DNA of 64,000 nucleotides, from the NCBI GenBank assembly GCA_947471745.1, contig CANJKZ010000114.1, forward strand, positions 558,001-622,000. The letters are read 5' to 3'. Within the stretch, counting starts at the first letter, position 1; every line of letters starts with the position of its first letter. The stretch is from Closterium sp. Naga37s-1 (lineage: Eukaryota; Streptophyta; Zygnematophyceae; Desmidiales; Closteriaceae). Below are positions 21,558-34,015 of the stretch, piece after piece. The notes under the pieces are model-generated. The model was not told the DNA's origin. It saw only the letters and a list, made by a program, of their open reading frames with translations, and searched no databases. Position numbers and translations under genes: made by a program.

Positions 21558-21759
21558 GGCAGGCAGTGGCAGCTAGTAGCAGCAGCTGCGTAGCAGCAGT
21601 AGCACAGGCGACACTAGCAGGCGGTAGCATCTAGGGCGGCAGCAGCAGGCGGCAGCACCTAGGGCAGTAGCACCTAGGGCAGTAGCAAGCAATAGCTCCT
21701 AGGGCAGGAACACCTAGGGTTTTTTTTTGTGTGTGTGTTTTTTTTAAGGGTTTAGTAGG

Positions 21760-22560
21760 GCGCGCTCGGCGCTGGGCAGCAGGGCGCGCTAGCGCACTGG
21801 GCAGCGGTGCGCGCTGGCGCGCTGGGCAGCGGGGCGCGCTGGCGCGCTAGGCAGCGAGGCGCACTGGGCAGCGGGGCGCGCTGGCGCGTTGGGCAGCGGG
21901 GCGCGCTGGCGCGCTGGGCAGCGGGGTGCGCTCGCGCATCGGGCAGCAGGGCGCGCTGGCACGTTGGGCAGCGGGGCGCGCTGGCGCGCTGGGCAGCGCG
22001 GTGCGCTGGCGCGCTGGGCAGCGGGGCACGCTGGCGCGCTGAGCAGCGGGGCACGCTGGCGCGCTAGGCAGCGAGGCGCGCTGGCGCGCTGGGCAGCGGG
22101 GCGCGCTGGCGCGTTGGGCAGCGGGGCGCGCTGGCGCGCTGGGCAGCGGGGTGCGCTCGCGCGTCGGGCAGCAGGGCGCGCTGGCACGTTGGGCAGCGAG
22201 GCGCGCTGGCGCGCTGGGCAGCGGGGCACGCTGGCGCGCTGGGCAGCGGGGCGCGCTGGCGCGCTGGGCAGCGGGGCGCGCTGGCGCGTTGGGCAGCGTG
22301 GCGCGCTGGGCAGCGGGGTGTGCTGGGGCGCTGGGCAGCAGGGCGCGCTGGCGCATCGGGCAGCGGGGCGCGTTGGCGCGCTGGCGTGCTGGGCAGCAGG
22401 GCGCGCTAGCGCTATGGGCAGCAGGGTGCGCATACAGAGCGCGCGGGCAGGCACGGCGGCGCAGCTGCAAGCAGAGCGCGCGCGAACAGGGCGGCGCTCA
22501 GGCAGGGCAGCAGGGCGCTCAGTAGCAGGGCAGCTGGGCGCGCGCGAGCAGGGCAGTAAG
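21760..22560. repeat. Leader tandem array of copia B
   Basis: GC-rich array with a unit of about 18 bp near GCGCGCTGGGCAGCGGGG, in the untranslated leader between primer-binding site and first ATG. Its unit is unrelated to the arrays at the same position in D, E, F and G. Confidence 0.9.
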
Positions 22561-22650
22561 GCGCGCGCTGGCGCTAGGCAGCAGGGCAGGAAAATAAAGT
22601 TTCAAGTCCGGGCAGGGCGGAACGTTCGGTGGGCCCTAAGGAACGTACCT

Positions 22651-22662
22651 ACTCTAATACCA
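22651..22662 (-). promoter_or_regulatory. Primer-binding site of copia B
   Basis: TGGTATTAGAGT directly inside the 5' LTR. The plant copia consensus for initiator tRNA-Met is TGGTATCAGAGC, so ten of twelve bases match. Confidence 0.85.
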
Positions 22663-22801
22663 TGTCAGAATCAGGAAACAGTAATGACTGACTAAAGCAG
22701 GATGTGTGGTACAAGTAGCAACCCTAACAAAGGGTTGTACCCCATAGGGAGTAACCCATTATAGCCTAACATCACTAACATGATATAAACATGTTTTGAC
22801 A
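22663..22801 (-). repeat. 5' LTR of copia B
   Basis: 139 bp, same ends as the copy at 15865-16003, followed by the TCAGG duplication. Confidence 0.9.
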
Positions 22802-22994
22802 TCAGGGTCACCCTGTACTCAAAGGATGATTGGCAGTGTTACCGAAAAAAAAAGCTTGAAAAATCGTGTCACGTTTTGAAAAAGGCTGATGGATCAGTGT
22901 CCCTAAACTTAAAAGCCTCTTTTTAAGAAAAGTCCTTAAATTAAAGCGTAAATCACATGCAGCCTTCTAAAACCTATGCAAAGGTAGCAGAAGC
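22802..22994. other. hAT left subterminal region
   Basis: Noncoding part of the hAT element between copia B and the end of the transposase. It contains CAGTGTTACC and ATCAGTGTCCC words with A-runs. Similar words occur at 38967-39050, as expected for transposase-binding subterminal repeats. Confidence 0.5.
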
Positions 22995-25469
22995 TCAAGA
23001 ATCATCATCAGAGTCCGATGCATCATCAATGCCAGCAGCCTGTGCTTCTTTCCACTCCTCCACAGTTGCCTCCTTGCCCCTGCCATTCCCCTGCCCCTAT
23101 TCTATTGGTGCTGCTGCAACATTGCCAAAGGGGTGGCGCTTCTTGTAGCTGCGCCAGATCTGCACAGCCTCCGTGTAGTCTGGCTCATAGTTGAGGAGGG
23201 ACATGGTGATGAGGTCTTCAAGCCAGGCGTCCTTGAGACTCCCCCGCTACCAAGACTTGATGATATTATGGCGGGAAAACCCCCGCTCACACTCCATCGT
23301 ACTCAAAGGCAGCACGGCGACTGCCACCCAGAGGCGCACCAGGTTGGGGTAACTTGGCGTCCAGTTGCCGATCTTCAGCATTGTTGTTAGCCCGCCATGG
23401 AAGATGCGTTCGTTCTTCGAGGCACCTGCGAGGATGGGGCAGAAGGTACGCAGTTGTTTGATCCCCCGACGCTTGTCGGTCCCTGCCAGACAAGAGAAAA
23501 GGGAAGACAGAAAGTGGATTAGATGGCTTAGCAGAACCCCCTGCCAAGATATTAAACACGACAAACAATAGTGTCACTGCCAACAGAAATGCTTGCAACG
23601 CGCATACCTGGTAGAATATGGTTTGTCATCTATGCCCTGAACAGCGAGACGAGTGACATGAGCCACTCGAGACGCTGTTCCCTGCGCTCCACCCTCCCGA
23701 GCGGCCACTCGTCTGGAGTGAAGAGTCTTACTCCAGTTAGTGATTCCAAGTTTTCAAACCTCTTGCTAAGGTTGCGCAGGAGCGTTTCGGCAAACGAGGT
23801 GCAGAGGTCGACGTAGGCGTCATGACTACCCACGGTTGGGTAGTCCTCGCTGGCGTTCTCGTGCAGCATGAAGGTGTGTGTGGTGGGCTGACCGTCCGAG
23901 TCGACTCCCTGCACCATCACGCGGGGGCAACCACCGTCTAGCCCGTGCTTCTTGATGAACGGGGACAGACGCGCGCTCATTCCGCCTCCGAACTCGTCAC
24001 CGCAGTCAACGTAGCGTGTCTCAAGGTAGGATATTGTTTGCCTGAACTGTGCGTGAATGCCTGCAAACTCAAGCTGGGAACGGCAGGGAGAAGGGAAGCA
24101 AAGGGAAACGAGAGTACGGGGGAAGAGTTAGCATAAAAACAGTCGAGTACAGTAGAAGTCAAGAGACAATAAATAAACATAACTCTGATTAGCTGCAGAC
24201 ACAGATACATAGATGCCACAGAAGCAACCACCCCAGCTTACCTCTCGTTGCTAGAACGTCTTATTCAAGACGTTCAGCTGCTCAAGCACGTCCGCAAGGA
24301 AGAATAGCAGCAATTGAAACCTATAGCTGGTGGCGAGCTCATAGTAGGTTCTGTCCCACTGATACAACATGACAATATGCGCGGGGAACACCTCGACCAG
24401 TTGCAGAACGGCATACCCCTGGAGAGCCAATGGATGATGTGAATCCCTTGGAGCTCCAGGTTAGTAGCCGTGAATATTTCCTGCAGGGCAAGGAATCGCT
24501 GGTGCCAAGGGTTGGATCGACCCAGATGCTCCGCGACTGTATGGATCAAGGAGTCCACCATGTCAAACTTGGGGACTGCTTCCGCTGCATTCTTTGCTGC
24601 GAGCGCCTCCCTGCATTTAAAACACAAAGACGGCATGTATGTTAGTATAGTTAACGGGGTTGCACGGTCAACACGGGTGTGACAAACTGCAACCGTGGCG
24701 TCCCTGTGGGCGATGCAGTGACTCGAAACGAGGTGAGTTATGCGGAGGCGGAGCCGAGCGACAAGACTGTTCTTGCTTCCCATCATCACCTTCGCGCCAT
24801 CAGTGCTGTTACCGGCGATCCTCCCAAGTTCAATGCCTAGGGCCTGCAGGTGGGAGAGGAAAACTGAGGGCAACGAGGCAGCTTCGCACTTCTACACTGT
24901 CAGCAGGGCAAGGAACTCCATGACGAGGCGGCATTCGCGGATGAAGGTAACGAAGATGATAATGTGATTTCCCCGACACCTGTCTGTGCTTTCGTCGCAG
25001 GTAACTCCAATGTACGGGCTCACCATGATGTGCTGGAGTTGCGTTTTGTGCAACCACGTGGCCATAGACTGCGTCAGTTGCATGAAGTCGTATCTGTGGA
25101 GCACAATAAATATGATAGTGTCACAAGAAGGAAACACCAAAAGACAACAACACTAAACGCTATGCCGCAACGTTAACTCACGTGGTGTAGTACGTGCCAT
25201 ACCATTTTGCAGGGTAACCAACAACTTTCTTCGACGCAAGGTAGCGCACGAGTTGCACCCACAACTCTATGGGTGCATCCTGCTTCGTGACTAAGAGGAG
25301 TGAGTCGAGCAGCTCGATGATTCGCTCCTTCTCGATATCGCACGCCAGGTTGTCGCCATTGAACCGAGGTTGCCTGCTGGCAGCGGCGAGAAGCTTTTCT
25401 TGGCTGTCGATGGCGGCCTCGTGCTTGTTTGTGGCTGCATGCCTCTTGAACGCCTGCGTCTGTACGTCG
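22995..25469 (-). pseudogene. hAT transposase, main part (after BED finger)
   Basis: ZNF862/KIAA1586-like hAT transposase read on the minus strand in exon-like blocks. 25469-25180 holds the second half of a BED-type finger (H-A-A-T-N-K-H) and ELLDSLLLVTKQDAPIELWV. 25140-24890 carries the first catalytic region (YIGVTCDESTDRCRGNHIII). 24873-24274 carries NSTDGAKVMMGSKNSLVARL and SSHCIAHRD. 23980-23630 is a middle domain with PDEWP. 23560-23097 is the dimerisation domain (YPNLVRLWVAVAVLPLST, ECERGFSRHNIIKSW). An acidic tail (D-D-A-S-D-S-D-D-D-S) ends in TGA at 22995-22997. In-frame TAGs after IKSW and after A-A-P-I-E suggest a dead copy, though some blocks look separated by real introns. Confidence 0.8.
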
Positions 25470-25599
25470 TGTGAAAGATAGAACGAGGAATGATTGCATT
25501 GAGCAGCATGAGGAGTACAAGTAGGAAACCCTAAAGTGTTGTACCCCATATGAACTACCCCACTACAGCCTACACAGACTATAGCATATAAGTTTGACA
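25470..25599 (-). repeat. 3' LTR of copia D
   Basis: 130 bp, TGTGAAAGAT...AAGTTTGACA. A polypurine tract like that of B lies at 25600-25624. Confidence 0.9.
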
Positions 25600-25828
25600 C
25601 ACCCCCATAGGCAAAGTGGGGGAGAACAAGAGGTCACAAGACCAGTCAAGAAAGGCAAAGCAAGCTCAGGGTGGATCACGACGTCACCACGCATTCTGAG
25701 CACAAGGAAATGGCCACAAGGCTAGTTCACATGCAGAGTTATATAAAGGAGGACAAGCAATACAATGATCACAACCTAGCAAGTGTAAGCATGCAGGTAT
25801 AAGTATAGAGATCACAGTACAAGCAAAG

Positions 25829-28800
25829 TCAGGAAGTAAGCAAGTGAGGCACAGTAGGCACAAGGCCTAGAACAGTATAGAAACGCTGATGATCACAAGG
25901 CTGAAGTGCCTTGGTGAAGACATCAGCAGAGTTGGCCCGAGTGGCCACGTAAGCAAGACGAAGCTGACCACGCTGCTGCAACTCTCAAGCAAGGAAGTAG
26001 CGCAGAGCAATGTGCTTCGTTATGTGCTCCAGTCTGTGCTCCTGACACAAGGCAATCATGGCCTTGTTGTCGACGTACAGCACTGGAGGAGAACGAGGCG
26101 GCTCTCCCAGGTCGGTCAGCAGGTAGGTGAGCCAGCGTAACTCCTGTGCAGCCATGGCCCCTGCGTAGATCTCAGCCTCACAACTGGAGCTGAGAACAGA
26201 AGACGAGCAGGTAGACCGCCAAGAAACAGAGCCGGAGCCAAGACTGAAGGTGTATCCCTGTGACAACCGCTGCATAGCCAAGTCGTCAGCCCAGGAAGCG
26301 TCTGCGTGGCCAGTGAGGACAACTCGAGCCCGTCCTCCAAGCACGAGCCCCATGCCCAACGTACTGCACAAGTATCGCAACACCCTCTTAGCGGCATCCA
26401 TGTGCTCCTTCCTGTGTCTCCTAGGAGCGACATAGCGTGCCAGAATGCTAAGAGGGTAGGCAAGGTCAGGACGAGTGCAGGTCATCAGGTACATGAGGCA
26501 GCCCACAAGCTCTGGGTACGGACCACTCGGCTCTACGGACTCGTCCGAAGGTGGAGCTAAGAGCGAGTGGCGAGTAGGCAGAGGAGTGTGCTGTGGCGAG
26601 GAGTACGTGAAGCCGAAGCGCTGAAGGACCTGCTGCACCATGTGTGACTGAGTCAAGGTAATGGTGCGCTGTGCTTTGTCCCGGGTGATCCGCAAGCCAA
26701 GATAGCTAGCCAGTTCACCCAGGTCTGTGCACGTGTGTCTCTTCTGCAGCTCCGACTTCACGTAGGCGAGTGCCTCAGTGTCAGCAGTAGCAAAGACCAA
26801 GTCGTCGACGTACACGAGAACGAAGAACGGCGGCAGAGAGGTGTCGGTACGTAGAAACAGCGACGGGTCAGCAGTGGAAGGAGCAAACCCAAGAGCAGCA
26901 AGAGTCGTCCTCAGTGTGTCGTACCACTCACGTGGCGCCTGGCGGAGACCGTAGACTGGCCGCCGGAGGCTCCACTGGGTACCAGCAGGAAACAACCCAG
27001 TGAAGCCAGGTGGGCGGCGCAGCCAGATCTCCTCGTGCAGGCTGCCCTGTAGGAAAGCAGTGCTGAAGTCAAGAGAGTGAAGCTCGTACTCACGCTGAGC
27101 GGCGACGTGCAGCAGAACCCGAAGAGTGGTCATCTTTGGGGTAGGGGAGAAGGGCTGGAAGAAGTCAACTCCCTCTCGCTGACTGAAGCATCGTGCAACG
27201 TAACGCGCCTTGAAGACAGGCGGAGAACCCGGCGGCCGCTTCACCCTGAAAATCCACATGCCGTTGACGATGTTCGCCCCAGGCGGGGGAACCTCGTCGA
27301 CGTAGGTGCCTGTGGACTTCCAGGAAGCCATCTCTGCGTCCATGGCTGTCTGCCACTGAGAGGAGTAGGGACCCTCTATCGCCTCTGCGTAAGAGCGCGG
27401 GGTCGGGATGTCTGGTGCATCCGCGTCTCCCTCAGGGGCAAGCAGCATGGACACGAGATGAGGTAAAGCAACGGCAAAGCACTCAAACTCCTCCTGTCTG
27501 TCCTCAAGGACGTCCATGCTAAGGGCACACTCACCCCAGACGGACGGAGGACAGACAATCTCAGACTCACACTCAGCAACAAGACTAGCGGCGTAGTCTA
27601 GACGACAGGTGGCAGCAAAGTCAACAAGCTCAGCAACTAGAGCAGACGCAGCAGTGGACTCAAACGAAGGGTCAGTGACAACAGTGGCCAGGAGATGCGT
27701 GACACTAGGACTAGCAGCATGAAGGGAGTCAGACTCCGGGTCCGGACCGTCAGGAAGAGAGGACGCAGGAGGAGACGGCAGAGGGACACGCTGCGGAGCA
27801 GTGGAAGGACGAAGTGGTACCAATTGTGTGCCGGGGACAGGGGGAGGACACTGACGCGAAACACGACAACCAGTGTGGACAGCGCGAACAGGCGACACAG
27901 GACGAGGCTCAGGTGACGCAGGACGAGACTCTGGCTCACGAAACAGCAGAGACAGCACCAGTACCCCCAGCTCCAGGGTCTCCAGCTCCAACTCCTACAG
28001 CACCACCAGCCCCAGCAGCTCCAGTACCTCCAGTACGAGCACCTCCAGGACCAGCGGCTCCAGCACCTCGAGCAGCTCCAGCACCAGCAGTACCTCCAGC
28101 AGCTCCAGCAGCTCCAGCTCCCCTAGCAACTCCAGCACCAGTAGTACCTCCAGCAGCTCCAGCAGCACCTCGCTGGAGTCTCCAGCGGCGAGCAAACCAC
28201 TCGCGCAGCTCCGATGGAGAGAGAGGCTCCCGCCGAGACATGGCACCTGCAGTAACTCCAGCAGACTCAGCACCCCCAGTCTCAGTAACCGCAGGCTCAG
28301 CACCCCCAGGCTCAGCACCCCCAGACTGAGCACCCCCAGGCTCCGCACCCTCAGACTCCACATGCTCAGGCTCAGCACCCCCAGGCTCCGCACGCTCAGG
28401 CTGAGCACCCCCAGCAGCACCACCCCTAGTAGCAGCACCAGAGTCAACCGCTACCTCGACAGGCTCGACAGCGTCTACCTGGGACACACCTGAGGGAGCA
28501 GGACCCTGAGGGGGGAGGGGGTATACCGGAGGAGGACCTGGTGCGAGGAAGAGCGGCGGGGGAGGGAGAGGGGCAGTGTGGTAGGGGAAGAGACGGTAAA
28601 AAGGAACCGACTCGTCAAACATGACGTCCTGAGAGGGCAGGACACGGCGCGAGGTGGGGTGGTAAAACTGCCAGCCAGGCGCGTCAGGGACAAAGCCAAG
28701 GAAGACGCAGGGAATAGCACGGGCGGAGAGCTTGTCCGCGGACGTATCGCGGACAAAGGTACGAGAACCTCAGACCCGAAACACTGACGCATCGCCAACC

Positions 28801-31449
28801 TTCCCCGTCCAACGCAGTGTGGGCGAGGTCTCCGGCAAGGAGACACGGGGCCAGAGGTTGAGCTGATGCGCAGCGTATCGGACCGCAAACAGCCACAGCA
28901 AATGGGGGGCAGCCGCATGGACCATGGAGGTACGAGCGACCTCCATGACCAAGCCAATGCGGTGCTCAGCAACCCCATTCTGCTGCGGTGAGGCCGGGAG
29001 CGTGAAAGTCTGGCGAATGCCCTCCCCACGACAAAAGTCCCGCAGAAAGTCAGAGGCAAACTCACCACCTCTGTCAGAGTGCAGACGCAGGACGGGAAAG
29101 TCCGTCTCAAACCGCTCGCGGAGCTGGAAACGGGCAGCGCGGATCCAAGGGATCAAAACATCAGGGACCTCACCCTTGGTGCGCAAGGGGAAGACCGTGG
29201 TGTAACGCGTGTAGTCGTCAACGACCAGCAAGAAGTACCGCTCGCGGTCCTGCCCACGGACGCGGGCTGGGCCCCACACGTCCATGTGCAGGGTCTGCAG
29301 GGGAGCAGTCGTCGGGGGGAACGAGGAGGAGTGAGGAGCGGCGCGCTGCCGCCCCTCAACACAGGGAAGGCAGGGAGGGGCAGGCGAGGGTGGGAGAGGA
29401 GGCAGAGTCTCTGGAAGTCCAGAGACAAGGAGACGTCGGTGCATGCCACGAAGGCGCTGCACCGAGGGGTGACCAAGACGGTGGTGCCAAAGGACAGTCT
29501 GGTGCGACAAAGCGCGACACGAGCAGGGGGCCGCTAGCTGACCTGGCGCAAACGCAGACGTAGACGCAGCTACCTGAGGGGACACAGTGGTCAGTGTGTA
29601 CAGACTCGAGCCAGGCGCTCGGGTGAACGTGGCCAAGTGCCGACTAGTCCGGGAGCACGTACAGTGGGTCACACGCTGACCTCCAGGGGTGAACTGGTCA
29701 ACCCAGACATCCTGGAGGTCAGCTCCACTCACCAAGTTCGTAGACAACGAGGGGAGGTGAAGACTCGACAGTGAGCCAGACGGGACAGCCGGACACGGCA
29801 GGACTGTGGAGGAGTGCGCAAGGACGGGGCCCCCAGAGGGGTCCGCCAGGGAGACTGCAACTGGCCGACTAAGCGGCGTGAGTGTGGTGCTGTCGCGAAA
29901 GAAGGAGCGGGAAGCACCTGAGTCAAGTGTGAAGGTGTGCAAGGCCTCAGCAGGCGCAGTACCAGAGAGAGCAGACTCACCAGCACCTGGAGCAGCAGAC
30001 TCACTAGCACCTAGAGCAGCAGCCTCACCAGCACCTAGAGCAGTAGACTCTATACCTGGGTCGGGCGGCACACACAGGAAACAGTCACCCTCAGCACAAA
30101 TAGTCACAGCATACATGGCAGCAAGGATAGCATCAAAGTCTAGAGCAAAGATATCAACATTCTGCCTAAGCAGATCAGCCCAGCTAGGGAGCTCAGGAGC
30201 GTCAGGAAACTGCACGCGCCAGGCGTCAGACAGGCGACCGAAACAACGCTGCGACGTGTGTGGCCCTCCGCACGTCTCCCCACGGCGACCGCCGGTGCGG
30301 AGAACGTAAGTGCAAAAACCAGCACCCCCAGACCTCCCACGCCCAGCGTACCACTCACGAAGCTGCTGAGGCGAGGGGGTCTCACGGGAAAGCTGCTGCT
30401 GTTGGCGCTGGCGACCGCCGAAGCCTCCACGCTCCGCAGCTCCACCCCGACCAGCACCACCGCCGCCGCCACCTCCAGCTCCGCTGCCACCGCCTCCACC
30501 ACCACTGCCGCTGCCTCCACCACCGCTGCCGCTGCCTCCACCACCTCCACCGCCACCACCGACACCTCCACCCCCGCCACCACCCTTGCCTCCACCCCCA
30601 CCCCCTCCGCCTCCTCCACCGCCACCACCGCCGCCCCCGCCGTCCCCTCCACCACCCTTGCCCCCCTTGCCCTTGCCGCTGCGGCGCCTGTCACTAGGAG
30701 CAGACGCAGCCCCGACCTGCTCGGTGCCAACGAGGTCGACAGCAGCAGCAGAAGCAACAGGGGGCAGAAGGGGAACGGGGGAACACCCCTCAAAGAAAGG
30801 GGCGCGAGGGTCGCCGCGAGAAGCACCTACAACAACTATACTCTTCTCAGCTGCAGTGAGGCGCTCCTCCAGCAGGTCAACGGTGAGCTCGGTGGGGCAA
30901 AGGGAGAGAAAGTGGTCCCTGACTGAAGAAAGGGAGTCAGGGAGACGGGTGACTAGGTAGAAGAGAGTGATGTACATGGGGAGGGGGGTTCTTGGCGCAG
31001 AACTCGGAGGGAAGGGCAGCTCGGTAGCGGGCGTCACTAGTGCGGAGGTGGGTAATGAGGTCAGCGACTGTAGCAAAGGCGGCCAGGTCAGGGAACAGGT
31101 ACGGTAGCATGAGGCGGCTGAGAGTAGTAGTGGTAGGGGAGGAGTAGCGCGCTACAACAACGTCATACAGAGACTTAGCAGTCTTGTACTGACCAAAGTG
31201 CGCGCGCTCAGCAGAAGGCAGGTGACTACGAACAGCAAGGCGAGCAACAGCGTCACGAGTAGTCCACTGCGAGCGAACTGTACTGTCAGCATCGGCAGCA
31301 GGTGCAGTAGAGGCGCCGGACGTGAGATAAAAAAGAGAGATACCGTCCTTACTATCGCACTGAAGAAACAGCTGCAGATCATCGACCCAGACATGGAAGT
31401 CAACGGCACGACCCTCAGCATCGAAAGAAAGAACTATAAGGCTAGCCAT
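25829..31449 (-). pseudogene. Copia D gag-pol, nearly complete
   Basis: ATG at 31449. Gag (FLQCDSKDGISLFYLTSGAS, HLRTSDARYRAALPSEFCA) shifts frame near 30985 at a G-run, then continues (YITLFYLVTRLPDSL). A long Gly-rich tract follows, then SPQQLREWYAGR, a Cys-rich knuckle (C-G-G-P-H-T-S-Q-R-C-F), protease (TLDSGASRSFFRDS), HHCC and integrase core (VVDDYTR, HSDRGGEF, NGVAEHRIG). A TGA replaces Trp at 28770-28772. A Gly/Ala/Pro linker with LREWFARRW shifts frame near 27936-27991; RT (YVDDLVFA) and RNase H run to TGA at 25985-25987 in place of Arg and end at 25829. Two frameshifts and two stops mean it is not autonomous, but every domain is present. Confidence 0.92.
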
Positions 31450-31499
31450 AGCGACAGTAGCAGCAGTGGCAGCAGAAGCAGCAGTAGCAGCAGGAGCAG

Positions 31500-32160
31500 C
31501 GCGGGCACGACAGCGCGGCTCAGTAGGGCAGTGAGGCGCGGCTCGGGAAGGCGGCGCGGCTCGGCTGGGCGGCGCGGCTCGGCTGGGCGGCGCGGCTCGG
31601 AGGAGCGGCGCGGCTCGGCCAGCAGGCGGCGCAGGTAGCGCGCGTAGGGCAGGTGCTCACCAGGGGCGAGCAGGGCAGGCGCGACGGCGGGGCCGCAACG
31701 GCGGCGACGGCGGCGGCCACGACGGTGAGGCCGCGACGGCGGCTGCAGGCGCGACGGCGGCAAGGCAGGGCCGCGACGGGTGCTGCAGGCGCGACGGCGG
31801 CTGCAGGGCAGGACCGTGACGGCGGGGCCGCGACGGTGGCAGCAGGCGCGTCGGCGGAGATGGCAGGGCCGCGACAGCGGCTGCAGGTAAGGGGCCGCGA
31901 CGGCGGCTGCAGATCAGGGGCCGCGACGTGGGGCGGCAGGGCAGGGCCGCGACGTATGGCGGCAGGGCAGGGCCGCGAGGTAGGGCGGCAGGGCAGGGCC
32001 GCAACTGGCGGCAAAGCAGCGCCGCAACGGGCGGCGAGTAAGGCCGCGACGGGTGGCGACAAGGCAGGGCCGCGACGGGCGGCTAGGGCAGGGTCGCGAC
32101 TAGCGACAGCAGGGCTGGGCGCGCGACGGCGCAGGGGAGGCAGGCGCGACAGCGCGCTTC
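31500..32160. repeat. Leader tandem arrays of copia D
   Basis: Two GC-rich array types between gag start and primer-binding site: a unit near GGGCGGCGCGGCTCGGCT (about 31540-31620), and a looser GGGCCGCGACGGCGGC-type array (about 31680-32100). Confidence 0.85.
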
Positions 32161-32206
32161 GGGCAGGTAGGAAAAAAAAAATTCAGTGGTGGGCCCTAAA
32201 AAAATC

Positions 32207-32236
32207 GTTCCCACTAGGGAACCTGCTCTGAAACCA
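32207..32236 (-). promoter_or_regulatory. Primer-binding site and adjacent hairpin of copia D
   Basis: TGGTTTCAGAGC at 32225-32236 adjoins the 5' LTR and fits initiator tRNA-Met in 11 of 12 positions. Next to it is the hairpin GTTCCC-ACTA-GGGAAC (32207-32222), followed by the palindromic block GGTGGGCCC at 32188-32196, which is shared by B, E, F and G. Confidence 0.75.
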
Positions 32237-32366
32237 TGTGAAAGATAGAACGAGGAATGATTGCATTGAGCAGCATGAGGAGTACAAGTCGGAAACCCTA
32301 AAGTGTTGTACCCCATATGAACTACCCCACTAGAGCCTACACAGACTTTAGCATATAAGTTTGACA
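32237..32366 (-). repeat. 5' LTR of copia D
   Basis: 130 bp, three visible differences from the copy at 25470. Confidence 0.9.
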
Positions 32367-32983
32367 CGTCGGTAACGCCCCTGCCTCCCCTCCCGCACCG
32401 TCTCGAGTAGCCAGTGTGCTCCGAGCAGATACTGCATTTGAAAGCAGGGAGACCATCAGCCGATTTCAGCAAGATAAGCCAGGAAAACTGGTCCAACCAC
32501 TCGCCCTTGTATTTTTCAAGCGCCTCGGCGTAAATCTCGTCGCGTCAAGACTGATTAGAAGGCCCAAGTACCGATGGCGATTGCTGCATGCCGGCAACCA
32601 CGGGTGACGATCATTGGTCGGCTGGCGAAGGTGGTGTAGCACCATCGTCAACGCCCTTTGTGAGCCAAGAGAGTGTGCGTGAATCGGGCGTTCTTCTTAG
32701 CCACAGGTACTAGCGCAGTATTTTCAATAGACGACATGGAGCTGTCTTGTTCCATCACTGGCGCAGTAGGGGATGCACAAAACCCCACATCATCGATGTG
32801 TTCGAACGGGATATAGTCGGGTGGCGCGAGTGCAACTGCCTTTTCATGGTTGTCGACTTGCGCTAGGGTAGAGAAAATCAAATCTAGGCCGGTAACAGCA
32901 TCGGAACAATCAGCTGGTGGGAAACGATGCGCATCATCGCCGTGTTCGCCATTATTTTCCAAGTCGTCATGGGGGTCCGGCAT
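32367..32983 (-). pseudogene. hAT transposase, N-terminal part with BED-type finger
   Basis: ATG at 32981-32983 opens M-P-D-P-H-D-D-L-E-N-N-G, an acidic leader reaching about 32650. A second block (ALEKYKGEWLDQFSWLIL, AFKCSICSEHTG) gives the C-x2-C half of a BED-type zinc finger. It stops at copia D, and the His half is at 25430-25460 on the far side. Stops in the region 32610-32540 mean either an intron or decay between the two blocks. Confidence 0.7.
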
Positions 32984-33520
32984 AGTTTGCAGCGCTAAAC
33001 AGGAGCATAACACCTAGGTACGAGTGAAACTAGAGAGGGGATTGGTAGGGCATAACGCTCGCCACGGCTGGCTGCCTCTTGGTACACTAGGCAAGAAAGG
33101 AGGGAAACCCCTTTCGGATGGAAAGCATGGAGCAGTAGGGGACCCCGGATGGCAGAAACGGTGGCTGGGCGGCGTGGATGCATCCCATCATGGGAGCATC
33201 AGTGCTTGCCAGCACGACCAAGACAAACCGCGCCACAGGTGCAAGCAAAGGTGTAGGAACCCTCGCAGCCTAACAGCACCACTGTGTAGCAACCTTTTCA
33301 TTGGTCAACCCTTAACCTGCAGCAAAACTTGCCAGTGAACTAACAAGCCGCACCAACAAAGCAACCCTCAAAGGGAATTTGAGGGCGAAATTGTCTGGTA
33401 GTCCCCACTAGGCGGTGCTGACACCGCGGGAATCTGAGATTCCTTGTAATTCCAGGCAAATCCACGCAAAATTTGTAAGAATCGCATTCAGAGTTACTTT
33501 TGTTACAACACTGTGGAATC
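32984..33520. other. hAT 5' noncoding region
   Basis: Sequence upstream of the hAT transposase start, up to copia E. No other gene or repeat is recognised. It presumably holds the transposase promoter. Confidence 0.5.
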
Positions 33521-33793
33521 TGTCAAAGTAACGAACGAGAATGAACTAGCAGCATGTAGGAGTACAAGTAGCAAACCCTTATTGGGTTGTACCCCAGGGT
33601 ACTTGTACAAGAGGTCACAAGACCAGTCAAGAAAAGCAAAGCAAGCTCAGGGTGGATCACGATGTCACCACGCATTCTGAGCACAAGCAAATGGCCACAA
33701 GGCCAGTTCACATGCAGAGTTATATAAAGCAGAACAAGCAGTACAGTGATCACAACCTAGCAAGTGCAAGCATGCAGGTATAAGTGTATAGAT

Positions 33794-34015
33794 TGTCAAA
33801 CTATGTTTTGCATAGTTTATATAACTGTTTGTAGTTAGTGTTAGTGTAGTTATATATTTGCTTGTTTGGTGGTGCACCTTTGCTACTTTGCTATATGTAC
33901 CTTGTGACCTATAGTGAAGCCAACCATTCTCACTCTCGCCTTGCACAACTCTCTCGACATACGTTGGCCTAGGCTACTAAGCCTAGGCCCTCAACCTTAC
34001 GTTAGTATCTTGACA
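33794..34015 (+). repeat. 5' LTR of element F
   Basis: 222 bp, with an internal inverted repeat GGCCTAGGCTACTAAGCCTAGGCC near 33966-33989 (described by position; core CCTAGGCTAC). Confidence 0.9.

Larger units (their letters stand above)
15865..22801 (-). mobile_element. Ty1/copia element B, complete ends, gag lost
   Basis: A 6.9-kb element with 139-bp LTRs (15865-16003 and 22663-22801, four visible differences) and target duplication TCAGG (15860-15864 and 22802-22806). A polypurine tract lies at 16004-16028 and a primer-binding site at 22651-22662. The order gag-PR-IN-RT-RH identifies it as copia. There is no gag UBN2-like domain; instead tandem copies of an LREW-containing peptide precede the protease. 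It lies in the left end of the hAT element. Confidence 0.9.
25470..32366 (-). mobile_element. Ty1/copia element D inside a hAT exon
   Basis: A 6.9-kb element with 130-bp LTRs (25470-25599 and 32237-32366, three visible differences) and target duplication CGTCG (25465-25469 and 32367-32371). It sits inside the zinc-finger exon of the hAT transposase: removing it rejoins the frame exactly as G-V-T-D-V-Q-T-Q-A-F-K-R-H. Most complete gag-pol of the minus-strand copies. Confidence 0.92.

Noticed and set aside
21752..22695. Long open frames with A-A-Q-R-A-S-A-P-R-C or A-R-W-A-A-G-R-A-G repeats
   Set aside because: They are open on both strands and several frames because the leader array of copia B has an 18-bp unit without stops. 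The same holds for long frames at 31500-32200, 34000-35100, 38030-38800 and 41600-42500.
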